From positions 620,001 to 684,000 of the forward strand of contig NZ_BSTJ01000003.1 of NCBI RefSeq assembly GCF_030269445.1: a DNA stretch of 64,000 nucleotides, in the 5' to 3' direction. The notes under the pieces are model-generated. The model had not been told where the DNA came from. It saw only the letters and a list, made by a program, of their open reading frames with translations, and ran no database searches. Source of the stretch: Actinoallomurus iriomotensis. Its GTDB lineage: Bacteria > Actinomycetota > Actinomycetes > Streptosporangiales > Streptosporangiaceae. Positions 8,845 to 18,272 of the stretch are shown here, one piece after another (position 1 is the first letter of the stretch; the number at the start of each line of letters is the position of its first letter). The position numbers and the translations under genes were made by a program.

Positions 8845-9813
8845 ATGCCAGCAGTGATCGAGGTGCGGAATCTGCACAAGAGCTATGGGGACACCGTGGC
8901 GGTCGACGATGTCTCCTTCACCGTCCAGGAGGGAGAGATCTTCGGGATCCTCGGCCCGAACGGCGCCGGCAAGACCACGACGGTGGAGTGCGTCGAGGGT
9001 CTGCGCAGGCCGGACCGGGGTGAGATCAGCGTGCTCGGGCTCGACCCGCAGCGGGACCGGGCCGAGCTGACCGAGGCGCTCGGCGTACAGCTCCAGGACG
9101 GCGCGCTGCCCGACCGGCTGAAGGTCGGGGAGGCGCTCGCGCTCTACAGCTCCTTCTACCGGGCTCCGGCGGACTGGCGTGCGCTGATGGACGAGCTCGG
9201 GCTCGCGAGCAAGAGCTCGACGATGTACGGGAAGCTGTCCGGCGGCCAGAAGCAGCGGCTCTCGATCGCGCTGGCGCTGATCGGGAACCCGCGGGTGGCG
9301 GTGCTCGACGAGCTGACCACCGGCCTCGACCCTCAGGCCAGGCGTGACACCTGGCAGCTGATCGAGGACGTGCGATCCCGCGGCGTCACGATCGTGCTCG
9401 TCACCCACTTCATGGAGGAGGCCGAGCGGCTGTGTGACCGGATCGCGGTGATCGACACGGGCCGCGTCGTCGTGGTGGACACCCCGGCCGGGCTGACCGA
9501 GCGGGTGCAGACCGAGCAGCGGATCCGCTTCCAGCCGTCCGTACCGTTCGACGACGCACTGCTGACCGGCCTGCCCGACGTGACCGGCGTCGTCCACAGG
9601 GGCGACGTCGTGGTGGTCACGGGCAATGACAACGCGCTGAACGCGGTCACCTCCGTACTGGCCCGCAACAACATCGTGGCGCAGCGACTGCGCGTGGAGC
9701 AGGCCAGCCTGGAGGACGCCTTCGTCGCGTTGACCGGCCGGCGCCCGGAGACCGAGCAGCACGCGAACCAGGGCCGGGCCGCCCGGGGCCAGGCCAGGAC
9801 CGGAAGGAAGTGA
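8845..9813 (+). CDS. ABC transporter ATP-binding protein (DrrA/CcmA type)
   Basis: 322 residues. It has Walker A GPNGAGKTT, signature LSGGQKQRL, Walker B VAVLDELTTGLDP (Leu in place of the usual Pro after DE) and the H-loop THFMEE. The C-terminal 80 residues form the extra domain typical of drug-export ATPases of this type. The permease follows two bases after the stop. First gene of a tight operon with a two-component system, so export is probably induced by the signal that system senses. Confidence 0.92.
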   Translation: MPAVIEVRNLHKSYGDTVAVDDVSFTVQEGEIFGILGPNGAGKTTTVECVEGLRRPDRGEISVLGLDPQRDRAELTEALGVQLQDGALPDRLKVGEALALYSSFYRAPADWRALMDELGLASKSSTMYGKLSGGQKQRLSIALALIGNPRVAVLDELTTGLDPQARRDTWQLIEDVRSRGVTIVLVTHFMEEAERLCDRIAVIDTGRVVVVDTPAGLTERVQTEQRIRFQPSVPFDDALLTGLPDVTGVVHRGDVVVVTGNDNALNAVTSVLARNNIVAQRLRVEQASLEDAFVALTGRRPETEQHANQGRAARGQARTGRK

Positions 9814-9815
9814 CC

Positions 9816-10598
9816 ATGTCCGTCACCACCACCGCGGCGCCGCGGGCGACCGGGTCGCGTTCCGGGCTCGGGCGGCTCGCCGTCACCGAGCTGAGGCTCT
9901 TCATCCGCGAGCGGGTCGGGCCCATCTGGGGCGTCGGACTCCCGCTGGTGCTGCTCGTCGTCTTCGGCAGCATCCCCTCCTTCAAGGAGCCGCAGCGGGA
10001 TTTCGGCGGCGCCACCAAACTCGAGATCTACGTGCCCGTTCTGATCGCGTTCTCGATCGCGCTCCTGGCGCTCAGCTCGCTGCCGACGGTGCTGGCCGGC
10101 TACCGGGAGAAAGGCGTCCTGCGCCGCCTGCGGACGACGCCGGTGGGCCCGGCCCGGCTGCTCACCGCCCAGCTCGTGGTCAACGTCGCCGTCACCATGG
10201 TCACGGTGATCGCCCTCCTCGTGGTGGCGAGGGTGGCGTACGGCGTGGCCCTGCCGAAGCAACCGGCGGGGTTCGTCATCGGCGTACTCTTCGCCGCCGC
10301 CGATCTGCAGGCGGTCGGCCTGTTCGTCGCCGCGACGGCCGGGAGCGGGCGGACCGCCCAGGCGGTCGGCACGCTCCTGTTCTTCCCGATGATGTTCTTC
10401 GCCGGCCTGTGGATCCCCATCGCCCAGATGCCCGGCCCGCTGCGCTCCATCAGCCACGGCACTCCGCTCGGCGCGGCGGTCCAGGCACTGCTGCGGGCCT
10501 CCGCGGGACACTGGCCCAACGGGTGGCAACTGCTGGTCATGGCGGCGTACGCGCTGGTGCTGGGGCTGGCCGCCGCTAAATTGTTCCGCTGGGAGTAG
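9816..10598 (+). CDS. ABC-2 type transporter permease
   Basis: 260 residues with about six membrane segments and the conserved ABC-2 stretch (REKGVLRRLRTTPVGPARLL before the second span, FFPMMFFAGLWIP near the fifth). ATG 9816 is chosen over GTG 9810 because GGAAGGAAG ends five bases before it and GTG 9810 overlaps that site. It partners the ATPase at 8845 to export a drug or lipid-like substrate, which cannot be named from sequence. Confidence 0.9.
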   Translation: MSVTTTAAPRATGSRSGLGRLAVTELRLFIRERVGPIWGVGLPLVLLVVFGSIPSFKEPQRDFGGATKLEIYVPVLIAFSIALLALSSLPTVLAGYREKGVLRRLRTTPVGPARLLTAQLVVNVAVTMVTVIALLVVARVAYGVALPKQPAGFVIGVLFAAADLQAVGLFVAATAGSGRTAQAVGTLLFFPMMFFAGLWIPIAQMPGPLRSISHGTPLGAAVQALLRASAGHWPNGWQLLVMAAYALVLGLAAAKLFRWE

Positions 10599-10619
10599 TT
10601 CGTAGCGGGAAGGATGCAG

Positions 10620-11924
10620 ATGAGCGATCCGACGCCGCGTACCCGGCAGGATCACTGGACCCGGCGGCTGCTTTCACCGATGACCCTCATGCCCTACGTG
10701 CTGCTGGCCGCCGTGACCTGTGTCAGGATCCCGAGCGAACGGTCCGGCGGTGAGCCCTTCGCCATCAACCTCGCGCTGTGCGCGCTGACGGCGGCGTGGA
10801 TGCTGTGGATGTTCACACTGCATCCGGCCTGGCGGGAGCGCCCGCGGGTGATGGGGCTGTTCCTGGCCGTGCTGATCGGGCTGATGGCGATCCTGGTGAT
10901 CAGGGATCCCTGGTTCGGGCTGTTCACGCCCGCCGGCTACGTCTACTCCTACCGGCTCCTGCCCTGGCCGTCAGAGCTGGCCGCCATCAGCGGGGTGGCG
11001 ATCGTGGCGGGCACCGCGCAGGCGTCCCCGGTAGCCAAGACGGACGTCTACGGCGTACTCGCCTACCTGGTCGTCGTCGCCGTGAACGTCGGTCCCTTCT
11101 GCGCCGTGGCCTGGCTCGGCCGGAAGGCCGAGGAGTACGACGAACTGCGTGAGCGGGCCCTCGCGGAGGCGAGGGAGGCGAACCGCAGGCTCGAGGCGAG
11201 CATGGCCGAGAACGCCGGGCTGCAGCAGCAGTTGCTGGCCCAGGCGAGGGAGGCCGGGGTCTCCGACGAGCGGCAGCGGATGGCCCGCGAGATCCACGAC
11301 ACGCTGGCCCAGGGGCTCACCGGGATCGTCACCCAGTTGCAGGCGGCCGAGCAGACCGCCGACGACCAGGCACTGTGGCGGCGGCACCTGCGGGCGGCGA
11401 CCCGGCTGGCGAGGGAGAGCCTGTCCGAGGCGCGGCGGTCGGTGCACGCGCTGCGGCCCGAAGCGCTGGAGGCGGCACGGCTGGGTGAGGCACTGGCCGG
11501 TGTCGGCGAGCGCTGGTCGGCGCTGCACGGCATCCCGATCCAGGTCACCACGACCGGCACGGCGCGGCCGATGCCGCCGGAGGCCGACGTCGCCCTGCTG
11601 CGTACCGCGCAGGAGGCGCTGGCGAACGTCGCCAAGCACGCCGGGGCGACCAAGGTCGGGCTCACACTTTCCTACCTGGAGAACGAGGTCGCGTTGGACG
11701 TACGAGACGACGGCAGAGGCTTCGCGCCGGACCGGTCCGGCGACGGCCCGGCGGACACGGGAGACGACGGCCCACGGCGTCCGGACGCGGGCGGGTTCGG
11801 CCTGGTCGCGATGCGGCAGCGGATCGAGAGCCTGGCCGGGACACTCCAGGTCGAGTCGGAACCCGGCGCCGGCACCGCCGTCTCGGCCTGCATCCCGGCC
11901 GCGCCCGCGGGGGCCGGCGCATGA
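10620..11924 (+). CDS. NarL-type sensor histidine kinase
   Basis: 434 residues: five or so N-terminal membrane helices (to about residue 165), a coiled-coil linker (REANRRLEASMAENAGLQQQ), the HisKA_3 phosphoacceptor box REIHDTLAQG and a C-terminal HATPase domain (N-box EALANVAKHAG, DDGRGF, GFGLVAMRQR). ATG 10620 is preferred to ATG 10614, because GGGAAGG ends at 10613 and leaves a six-base spacing only for the former. The stop overlaps the response regulator start by four bases, so the pair is translationally coupled. Confidence 0.92.
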   Translation: MSDPTPRTRQDHWTRRLLSPMTLMPYVLLAAVTCVRIPSERSGGEPFAINLALCALTAAWMLWMFTLHPAWRERPRVMGLFLAVLIGLMAILVIRDPWFGLFTPAGYVYSYRLLPWPSELAAISGVAIVAGTAQASPVAKTDVYGVLAYLVVVAVNVGPFCAVAWLGRKAEEYDELRERALAEAREANRRLEASMAENAGLQQQLLAQAREAGVSDERQRMAREIHDTLAQGLTGIVTQLQAAEQTADDQALWRRHLRAATRLARESLSEARRSVHALRPEALEAARLGEALAGVGERWSALHGIPIQVTTTGTARPMPPEADVALLRTAQEALANVAKHAGATKVGLTLSYLENEVALDVRDDGRGFAPDRSGDGPADTGDDGPRRPDAGGFGLVAMRQRIESLAGTLQVESEPGAGTAVSACIPAAPAGAGA

Positions 11925-12574
11925 CCGGCGCACCGATCAGGCTGCTGATCGCGGATGACCATCCCGTGGTCAGGGACGGGTTGAGCGGCATGTTCACCCG
12001 CGACCCGGGATTCGAGGTGCTCGGCGAGGCCGGCGACGGGGCCGAGGCGATCCGGCTCGCCCAGGCCCTCGACCCCGACGTGATCCTGATGGACCTGCGG
12101 ATGCCCGGGATGGACGGCCTGACCGCCATCACCGAGCTGGCCCGGCGGGGCGTCACCGCGCGCGTGCTCGTACTCACCACCTACGACACCGACAGCTACG
12201 TCCTGCCGGCGATCGAGGCGGGCGCCACCGGCTACCTGCTCAAGGACGCTCCCCGCGACGAACTGCTCCGCGCGGTACGCGCGGCGGCCGACGGCCAGGC
12301 GGTGCTCTCGCCGTCGGTGGCGACCCGGCTGATGAGCCGGGTCCGCGAGCCCGAGACCAAGCCGCTCAGCCGGCGAGAACTGGAGATCCTGGAACTGGTC
12401 GCGGCCGGCACCACCAACCGCGACGCGGCGGCCAAGCTGCTGATCAGCGAGGCCACCGTCAAGACCCACCTGCTGAACATCTACGCCAAGCTCGGCGTCA
12501 ACGACCGCGCCGCGGCGGTCGCCGAGGCGTTCAACCGGGGGCTGCTCATCCCCGGCACGCCGGAGGAGCCGTGA
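11921..12574 (+). CDS. NarL/FixJ-family response regulator
   Basis: 217 residues. The receiver domain has the acidic pair in IADDHP, phosphoacceptor Asp in ILMDLRMPGMDG, the Thr in LTTYD and Lys in LLKDAP. The LuxR-type HTH (LSRRELEILELVAAGTTNRD and ATVKTHLLNIYAKLGV) is at the C-terminus. Partner of the kinase at 10620. Overlaps it by ATGA and overlaps the AraC gene by GTGA, so all three are one translation unit. Confidence 0.93.
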   Translation: MTGAPIRLLIADDHPVVRDGLSGMFTRDPGFEVLGEAGDGAEAIRLAQALDPDVILMDLRMPGMDGLTAITELARRGVTARVLVLTTYDTDSYVLPAIEAGATGYLLKDAPRDELLRAVRAAADGQAVLSPSVATRLMSRVREPETKPLSRRELEILELVAAGTTNRDAAAKLLISEATVKTHLLNIYAKLGVNDRAAAVAEAFNRGLLIPGTPEEP

Positions 12575-13437
12575 CGCCGGCCCCGCAGAGGTACGTTGAG
12601 CGGCCGCCGTTGCCGGAACTGGCGGGCGTGGTGCGGACGATCTGGATCCAGCACACCGGTGAGGCGGCGTACGTGCAACGGCACCTGCCCACCGGCGGGG
12701 TCGAGATCCACTTCCCGATCGGTGGCCGTCTCCAGTTGGTCGGGCCGCTGACCGGTCCGCAGATCGAGGTCATCCCGGCGCGCACCACCATCGTGGGGGT
12801 GCGGTTCCGCCCGGGGACCGCACCGCCCCTTCCGACGACGCTCGACGACCTGGTGGACCAGCGCCTGGGCCTGGCGGAGTCGCGGGGTAGCTCGGCGGAC
12901 CGCCTCGGCGAGGCGATGGCCCGGGCCGCGACGCCCGAGCGGGCGCTCATGATCCTGCAGGCCCACCTCGTACGGGAGTTCCGGAGCGGGGTACGCGTGG
13001 ATCCGCTGGTGGGCGAGGCCGTGCGGGCGCTGATGCCCTGGCACCCCGTCGGCATCGACACCCTGGCCGCCCGCCTCGGACTCTCCGCGAGCCAGCTGCG
13101 CCGCCGCTGCCTGCGGGCGGTCGGGGTGAGTCCCAAGGTCCTCCAACGGACGTTGCGGTTCCAGGGCTTCCTCGCGCTGGCTCAGGCGGGTGCCGCCGCC
13201 TCGGGCCGGCGCGGCGCGGACGGCATCGCCGGGCTGGCGGCCGACGTGGGATACGCCGACCAGGCACATCTCACCCGCGAATGCCTCCGGCTGACCGGCC
13301 TCACCCCGAGCCGGCTCCTCGGCGGCGACATCGACCGGTGTGCCTGCGGCCATGAGCACTCCGCCTCGTATCGGCCCTTTCTCGCCACCCGTGGTCCGCG
13401 CGATTCGTTCAAGACGGAGTCGGCGGGCCGCGCCTAG
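12571..13437 (+). CDS. AraC-family transcriptional regulator
   Basis: 288 residues from GTG 12571, whose TGA overlaps the regulator stop. An N-terminal beta-rich domain of the DUF6597 kind (PTGGVEIHFPIGGRL) precedes two AraC helix-turn-helices (IDTLAARLGLSASQLRRRC and IAGLAADVGYADQAHLTREC). AraC members placed in two-component operons often tune the same target genes. The ligand, if any, is not known. The C-terminal tail after residue 255 is Cys/His-containing and probably not part of the DNA-binding domain. Confidence 0.85.
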   Translation: MTPAPQRYVERPPLPELAGVVRTIWIQHTGEAAYVQRHLPTGGVEIHFPIGGRLQLVGPLTGPQIEVIPARTTIVGVRFRPGTAPPLPTTLDDLVDQRLGLAESRGSSADRLGEAMARAATPERALMILQAHLVREFRSGVRVDPLVGEAVRALMPWHPVGIDTLAARLGLSASQLRRRCLRAVGVSPKVLQRTLRFQGFLALAQAGAAASGRRGADGIAGLAADVGYADQAHLTRECLRLTGLTPSRLLGGDIDRCACGHEHSASYRPFLATRGPRDSFKTESAGRA

Positions 13438-13447
13438 CTTCGGACTC

Positions 13448-14764
13448 GTGCACGATCTGGCCGGGTTCGGCGATTCACTCGACGGGGAAGTCTTCGGCCC
13501 CGGCTCAGCGGGCTATGAGACGATCCGCCGCCCGGTGAACCCGGCTTTCCGGGACGTACGCCCCCGGCTCGTGGTGCTGTGCCGCTCGGTCTCGGACGTC
13601 GTCGGCGCCGTGACGTACGCGGCCGGCGCTGGGGACCGCATCGCCCCTCGTGGTGGCGGGCACTGCTTCGCGGGCCGATCGTCGACGGACGGGATCGTGC
13701 TCGACATGTCCGGCCTCGACGGCGTCTCCGTGGCGGATGACGGGGTCGCCACGGTCGGAGCCGGCGCCCGTCTGGGCCAGGTGTACGCGGCGCTGCACGC
13801 CCACGGCCGGACCCTGCCGGCCGGGTGCGGTCCCACCGTCGGCATCGCCGGCCTCACCCTCGGCGGCGGAATCGGTCTGCTCGGGCGTGAGCACGGGCTG
13901 ACCTGTGATCGCCTCGTGGGCGCCTGGGTCGTGCTCTCGAACGGCCGCGTCGTGGACTGCGACCACGACCGCGAACCGGACTTGTTCTGGGGCCTGCGCG
14001 GGGCGGGCGGCGGCCAGTTCGGGGTGGTCACGTCACTGCGCTTCGACACCGTCCCCGAGCCGATCACCACCCGTGTCGAGGCGCACTGGCCGGACTTCGC
14101 CGTCGAGGAATTGGCATCGGCCTGGCAGGCCTGGGCCCCGGACGCCCCGGACGGGCTCACCGTCGATCTCACCCTGACGTCCGATCCCGGCACGCCCGTC
14201 CAGGCCACCCTCTTCGGCGCCTCCACCCTCGGTGCGGGAGCGACCCGGGACCTGCTGCGGGAGTTCGCCGACCGGGTGGGCGTGCGCCCCACGATCGCGT
14301 TGCGCACCGGCCTGTCCTTTCACCGTCTGAAGGACACCTTCGCCGGGCCGCCGGACGAACGAGCCGTACGAATACGATCGGAGTTCTTCTCGCGCGCGAT
14401 GTCCGGTCGTACCCTCGCGTCGCTCCTGTCCGGGCTCGACGGCCCGGGGCGCAGGGGCCGACGGCGGCTCACGTTCACCGCGATGGGCGGGGCGTACAAC
14501 CGAGTCGCCGAGGACGCCACCGCGTTCGCCCATCGCAGCGAGCGCTTCCTGCTCGAACACGTCGCCGACGCGGCCGACCCGTGGGTCGATCGTTCCTGGA
14601 CGACCGCCCACGCCGACGGGTCGGGGCGCGTCTACCCCAACTTCCCCGACCCCGGGCTCGACGACTGGGCGGCGGCGTACCACGCGGGCAACCACCCCCG
14701 GCTGCGAGCGGTCAAGAAGGCCTACGACCCGCACCGGTTCTTCGACTTCCCCCAGGCCATCTGA
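13448..14764 (+). CDS. FAD-binding oxidoreductase, berberine-bridge enzyme type
   Basis: 438 residues. The PCMH-type FAD domain has RGGGHCFAG, whose His is the covalent flavin attachment site in this family, and the GGGIGLLGREHGLTCD stretch. The C-terminal BBE motif (YPNFPDP...AAYHAGNHPRLRAVKKAYDP) is present. These enzymes oxidise natural-product or sugar hydroxyls. GTG 13448, ten bases after the AraC stop, is chosen; the frame extends upstream only inside the AraC gene. No signal peptide is seen. It is probably the last gene of the exporter/regulator operon and may modify or detoxify the exported compound (inference). Confidence 0.85.
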   Translation: MHDLAGFGDSLDGEVFGPGSAGYETIRRPVNPAFRDVRPRLVVLCRSVSDVVGAVTYAAGAGDRIAPRGGGHCFAGRSSTDGIVLDMSGLDGVSVADDGVATVGAGARLGQVYAALHAHGRTLPAGCGPTVGIAGLTLGGGIGLLGREHGLTCDRLVGAWVVLSNGRVVDCDHDREPDLFWGLRGAGGGQFGVVTSLRFDTVPEPITTRVEAHWPDFAVEELASAWQAWAPDAPDGLTVDLTLTSDPGTPVQATLFGASTLGAGATRDLLREFADRVGVRPTIALRTGLSFHRLKDTFAGPPDERAVRIRSEFFSRAMSGRTLASLLSGLDGPGRRGRRRLTFTAMGGAYNRVAEDATAFAHRSERFLLEHVADAADPWVDRSWTTAHADGSGRVYPNFPDPGLDDWAAAYHAGNHPRLRAVKKAYDPHRFFDFPQAI

Positions 14765-14776
14765 CCGGGAGCGCGT

Positions 14777-15304
14777 TCAGCCACCGGTCTCCGGGAGGTC
14801 GTACCGCCAGCGTTCGCCGGCGTACCCCTCGCAGGCGGCCACCAGCCGGTCAGCGGCTCCTTTGAGCTCCTCCAGCTCGAAGAGCACGATCGCGTCGAGC
14901 TGCTCGGACCATCGCGGGTACCCCCACCGCCGGGTGGGCACGGTGTGTCCCGACGCGGGCGTCGCGGTGAGGACGGGCACCGGGCGGTGCACCGGCCCGG
15001 GCTTGAGCTCGATGCCCATGGAGTCGACCTGATCCCACCTCAACGTGGTGCTCCGGCCGGCCGCCGCGACCATCACCCCCGTCTCGTCGACCGCGATCCA
15101 GAAGGGGGAGACCGCGATCCGGCCGTAGAGCACGGCGCCGTAGGCGAAGAAGAGCACCAGCACGACGAGGCCGTACTCAAGGCCCCCCGCTCCGTACTGC
15201 GCCCTGAGCCAAGGGATCCCACCGGCCGAAAGCAGTGCCAGAAGCAGGAACGCGGCAGTACGACGAATGTGCGGGCGTTTGTCGCCTTCGAAGCGGCTGA
15301 TCAT
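14777..15304 (-). CDS. Membrane protein with PH-like domain, unknown function
   Basis: 175 residues: a basic N-terminus, two membrane helices at about 16-31 and 43-63, then a soluble part (ISPFWIAVDETGVMV-like strand pattern, LRWDQVDSMGIELK) resembling bacterial PH-domain membrane proteins. No enzyme motif is visible. It converges with the FAD oxidoreductase, 12 bases apart. The PH-like assignment rests on the strand pattern only. Confidence 0.6.
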   Translation of the reverse strand: MISRFEGDKRPHIRRTAAFLLLALLSAGGIPWLRAQYGAGGLEYGLVVLVLFFAYGAVLYGRIAVSPFWIAVDETGVMVAAAGRSTTLRWDQVDSMGIELKPGPVHRPVPVLTATPASGHTVPTRRWGYPRWSEQLDAIVLFELEELKGAADRLVAACEGYAGERWRYDLPETGG

Positions 15305-15418
15305 GAACCATCTCGCCTTAACGGGTACGCGGAAAAGGCTCCGCAGGCGCCTCTCCCGCGAAGATCGTCCCCACGGTGGGCTCCGTTACCGTGAGAGGCC
15401 CGGACTCTCAGGGCACCG

Positions 15419-16510
15419 TCAGGCGAAAGGTGTGGTGGTCCACCTGGACGGGGCGGTGCCGAGCACGGTGATCCGCTGGTAGAGGCCGGTGACCCCTCCG
15501 GTGGTCTGGAGCCGCTGCAGCGTCCGGCCGGAGGCCTGGACCGTGACGTCGAACCCGTTGACGTCGAGGACGATCAGGGTGTGTCTGGCCACTCCGCCCG
15601 ATGTGGTCCGCCGATCGACGGCGCGGTGGCCGCCGACGGTGATCCTGCGGCCGGGATCTGTGGCGAGTTGCCGCTTCATGAGCCCGGCCGGATTCACCGA
15701 AATCTCCAATCCATTGTTCGGTGAATACGCCCCGGCGCCGAAGCTCACTCCGGCGGATTCGCCGGTCCCGCGGCCCAAACCCGGGCCGGCCGTGGATCGA
15801 TAGATCGTAAGCCCATCCGGTAGCCCTCTGATGCGAAAAGGAAAGGCGACCGGTTGAGCGGCGCCGAACATGATCGACTTGGCGATTCGGTGAATGGTGC
15901 CGGTGTCGTCGGCGGACCCCAGCACGGAGATCTCGGCCCAGCGGTGAGGTCCGTACTGCCAGCGCAGCCTGCCACCGTCTTTGTCACCCGGCTGGGCGAT
16001 CCAGTGGGCCGGCCTTCCGTTCACGGGCGTTGCGGGCAGGGGCCGCGCCGGCCTGCCGCCGGAAAGATGGCCGAGGATCGGCTCGGGCCCGGCGCCGAAG
16101 TCGGTCAGGTCGATGATCCCTCCGCGGCCGCCGTCGAGGCCGGCCATCGCCTCGAAAGTGTGTTGACCGTTCTGGTGATCCTCCATGACAGTTGCGGTCA
16201 CATAACCCTTCGGCAGCCACCCGAAGATGGCACGCCGCACGAGCGGGTTGGGATAGGTCCCGGTAGCCGGCCGCGACGGCGGGGAGGCGGGCCGTCCGGA
16301 TCGGGCGCCGATTCTTGGCAGGCCGGTGGCCGCCAGCGTCACGACCAGACCTACCGCCACGGCCGATCCCGCCACGGCACAGGCGCGCCGCGCGCGCAGC
16401 TTCCGGCGGCCACGAGCAGCGAGTGGAGGGATGGCGATCTGCGGGCGTTGGCGGGGAGTGTCCGCGATCCGCGCCAACCTGCGCTTGAGATCGGTGATCT
16501 CATCGGTCAT
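15419..16510 (-). CDS. Single-pass membrane protein paired with SigE-family sigma factor
   Basis: 363 residues. A cytoplasmic N-terminus of about 50 residues (MTDEITDLKRRLARIAD) is followed by one membrane helix near residues 53-73 and a large outer domain with repeated beta-rich segments. ATG 16510 overlaps the sigma factor stop by four bases, so the two are coupled. Position and topology suggest an anti-sigma-like or sensor role, but no zinc-binding anti-sigma motif is present. The function is inferred from context only. Confidence 0.7.
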   Translation of the reverse strand: MTDEITDLKRRLARIADTPRQRPQIAIPPLAARGRRKLRARRACAVAGSAVAVGLVVTLAATGLPRIGARSGRPASPPSRPATGTYPNPLVRRAIFGWLPKGYVTATVMEDHQNGQHTFEAMAGLDGGRGGIIDLTDFGAGPEPILGHLSGGRPARPLPATPVNGRPAHWIAQPGDKDGGRLRWQYGPHRWAEISVLGSADDTGTIHRIAKSIMFGAAQPVAFPFRIRGLPDGLTIYRSTAGPGLGRGTGESAGVSFGAGAYSPNNGLEISVNPAGLMKRQLATDPGRRITVGGHRAVDRRTTSGGVARHTLIVLDVNGFDVTVQASGRTLQRLQTTGGVTGLYQRITVLGTAPSRWTTTPFA

Positions 16511-17022
16511 CGGGCCGTTCCCTCCTCGATGCTCACGGTCGGCACGAGTGCTCGGCGCAGCGCCGCCAGTCCCCGCGAGGTCTGGCTTTTGACGGTTCCC
16601 GGGGAGCAGTCCAGAACCTCGGCCGTCTGTTCGACCGACAGGTCGCAGTAGAAGCGCAACACCACTGCCGCGCGCTGCCGCGGGGCCAGCTCCCGCAGCG
16701 CCGTACGCAGGTCCAGATCGCGGTCGCGGTCGGCGATGTCCGGGCCCGGCTCGGGCGGTTCCCGGACCGTCGTGACCCGTTTCCACCAGCCGGTCCGCTG
16801 TTCGGCGAGAAAGACCCGTAAGAGCACGGTCCGCGCGTAGCCATCGACGTTCTCCACCGAGCCGACGCGGTGCCATCGCACGTACAGCCTGGTCAGGGCC
16901 ACCTGCACAAGATCATCGGCACGATCCCAGTCCTGGCAGAGCAGATAGGCGACACGCTGCAACCACGGAAGCCGCGCGGCGACATACGCCGTGTACTGCT
17001 CGTCCCGTGCTGGTCCCGCCAT
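16507..17022 (-). CDS. SigE-family (ECF) RNA polymerase sigma factor
   Basis: 171 residues, the usual length of this short ECF group. Region 2 reads LVQVALTRLYVRWHRV and region 4 reads LRELAPRQRAAVVLRFYCDLSVEQTAEVL with CSPGTVKSQTSRGLAALR as the recognition helix. ATG 17022 is chosen because the family N-terminus (RDEQYTAYVAARLPWLQRVA) begins there; a longer frame continues upstream into the MFS gene on the other frame. It forms a two-gene operon with the membrane protein downstream. The stress signal is unknown. Confidence 0.9.
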   Translation of the reverse strand: MAGPARDEQYTAYVAARLPWLQRVAYLLCQDWDRADDLVQVALTRLYVRWHRVGSVENVDGYARTVLLRVFLAEQRTGWWKRVTTVREPPEPGPDIADRDRDLDLRTALRELAPRQRAAVVLRFYCDLSVEQTAEVLDCSPGTVKSQTSRGLAALRRALVPTVSIEEGTAR

Positions 17023-17057
17023 GGGCGCCGCCTTTTCGTCAGATGCCGCACACCTGT

Positions 17058-18263
17058 CTAATGCGGCCGAACCTCCATGAGGTTGCATCGGTTTCGACGG
17101 GCGACGCGACCCACCGTACGGGCGCCGACCGCCCAGGTGACGAGCGCGCAGAGCGCGAGCGTCGCACCCAGGACGGTGGGGCCGAGCCAGCCGGCGGCGC
17201 CGAACAGGGCCGTGGTCGCGGCCGCCCCCAGGGCGGAACCCAGGGAGTAGAAGACCATGTAGGCGCCGATGGTCGTGCTGGTGCGCTCGGGGTAGGCGGC
17301 GGTGAGCGTGTGCTGGTTGCTCACGTGCACGGCCTGAACGGCGAAGTCGAGCAGGATCACGCCGAGGATCAGCAGCGGCAGCGACCACGAGAGCTGTCCG
17401 ATCGCGGTCCAGGAGGCGAGCAGGAGTGCGAGTGCGATGCCGGTGACCCGGCGCGCGTGCCCGGCATCGCCCCAGCGTCCGGACCGGGCGGCGCCGAGCG
17501 CTCCGGCGAGGCCGGCGAGGCCGAAGAGCCCGATCCGCGCTTCGCTGAGGTGCCACGGCGCACCGGACAGCGGCAGGGCCATGCCGCTCCACAGCGTGCC
17601 GAACGAGGCGAACAGGAAGAACGCGATCAGCCCGCGGCTGAGGAACACCGGCTGGCCGAACAGCCCGCCGAAGGACCGAAGGACCTGCCCGTACGGTGCC
17701 GTGTCCCGGCGGACGTCGGCGGGCAGCAGGGTGAGGGTGAGCAGCGCGAGGACGGCCGCGAGGACCGCCAGGGCCAGGTAGATGCTCCGCCACCCCCACA
17801 GGTCCGCGAGGATTCCGGCGATGACGCGCGCGCCGAGGATGCCGATCACCACGCCCGAGGTCACGATGCCGAGGTTGCGCCCGCGCTCGGCGGGCGGGGA
17901 GATCGACGCCGTGTACGCGACGGTGGTCTGCACCACCACCGCGAACACGCCCGCCGCGGCCAGTCCGGCGAACGCCGCCCAGGCGACCGGGGCGGTCGCG
18001 GTGATCGCCGTTCCCGCGGCCACCAGGGCGAGGTGCGCGGCGATCAGGCGCCTGCGGTCGAGCATGTCGCCCAACGGCACCAGCAGCACCAGCCCGGCCA
18101 GGTAGCCGAGCTGGCCGGTGGCCACGAACCAGCCGAGCGAGTCGACCGGAACCCCCAGGTCGCGCCCCATCGGGCCCAGCACCGGCTGCCCGGCGTAGAC
18201 GCTCGCCACGGCGACCCCGCACACGACCGCCAGCAGCAGCCTCGTCCTCCAGTTCACGGACAC
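17058..18263 (-). CDS. MFS transporter, probable drug efflux
   Basis: About 401 residues with twelve predicted membrane helices. The motif A-like loop GDMLDRRRLIAAHL is between helices 2 and 3, and a second loop is at ERGRNLGIVTSG. The first in-frame start is TTG 18287, but it lies inside a repeated sequence that looks like an operator; GTG 18263 (or 18257) is more likely. Divergent from an HxlR regulator, the usual arrangement for an inducible efflux pump. Substrate unknown. Confidence 0.88.
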   Translation of the reverse strand: MSVNWRTRLLLAVVCGVAVASVYAGQPVLGPMGRDLGVPVDSLGWFVATGQLGYLAGLVLLVPLGDMLDRRRLIAAHLALVAAGTAITATAPVAWAAFAGLAAAGVFAVVVQTTVAYTASISPPAERGRNLGIVTSGVVIGILGARVIAGILADLWGWRSIYLALAVLAAVLALLTLTLLPADVRRDTAPYGQVLRSFGGLFGQPVFLSRGLIAFFLFASFGTLWSGMALPLSGAPWHLSEARIGLFGLAGLAGALGAARSGRWGDAGHARRVTGIALALLLASWTAIGQLSWSLPLLILGVILLDFAVQAVHVSNQHTLTAAYPERTSTTIGAYMVFYSLGSALGAAATTALFGAAGWLGPTVLGATLALCALVTWAVGARTVGRVARRNRCNLMEVRPH

Positions 18264-18272
18264 ACCCCATTT

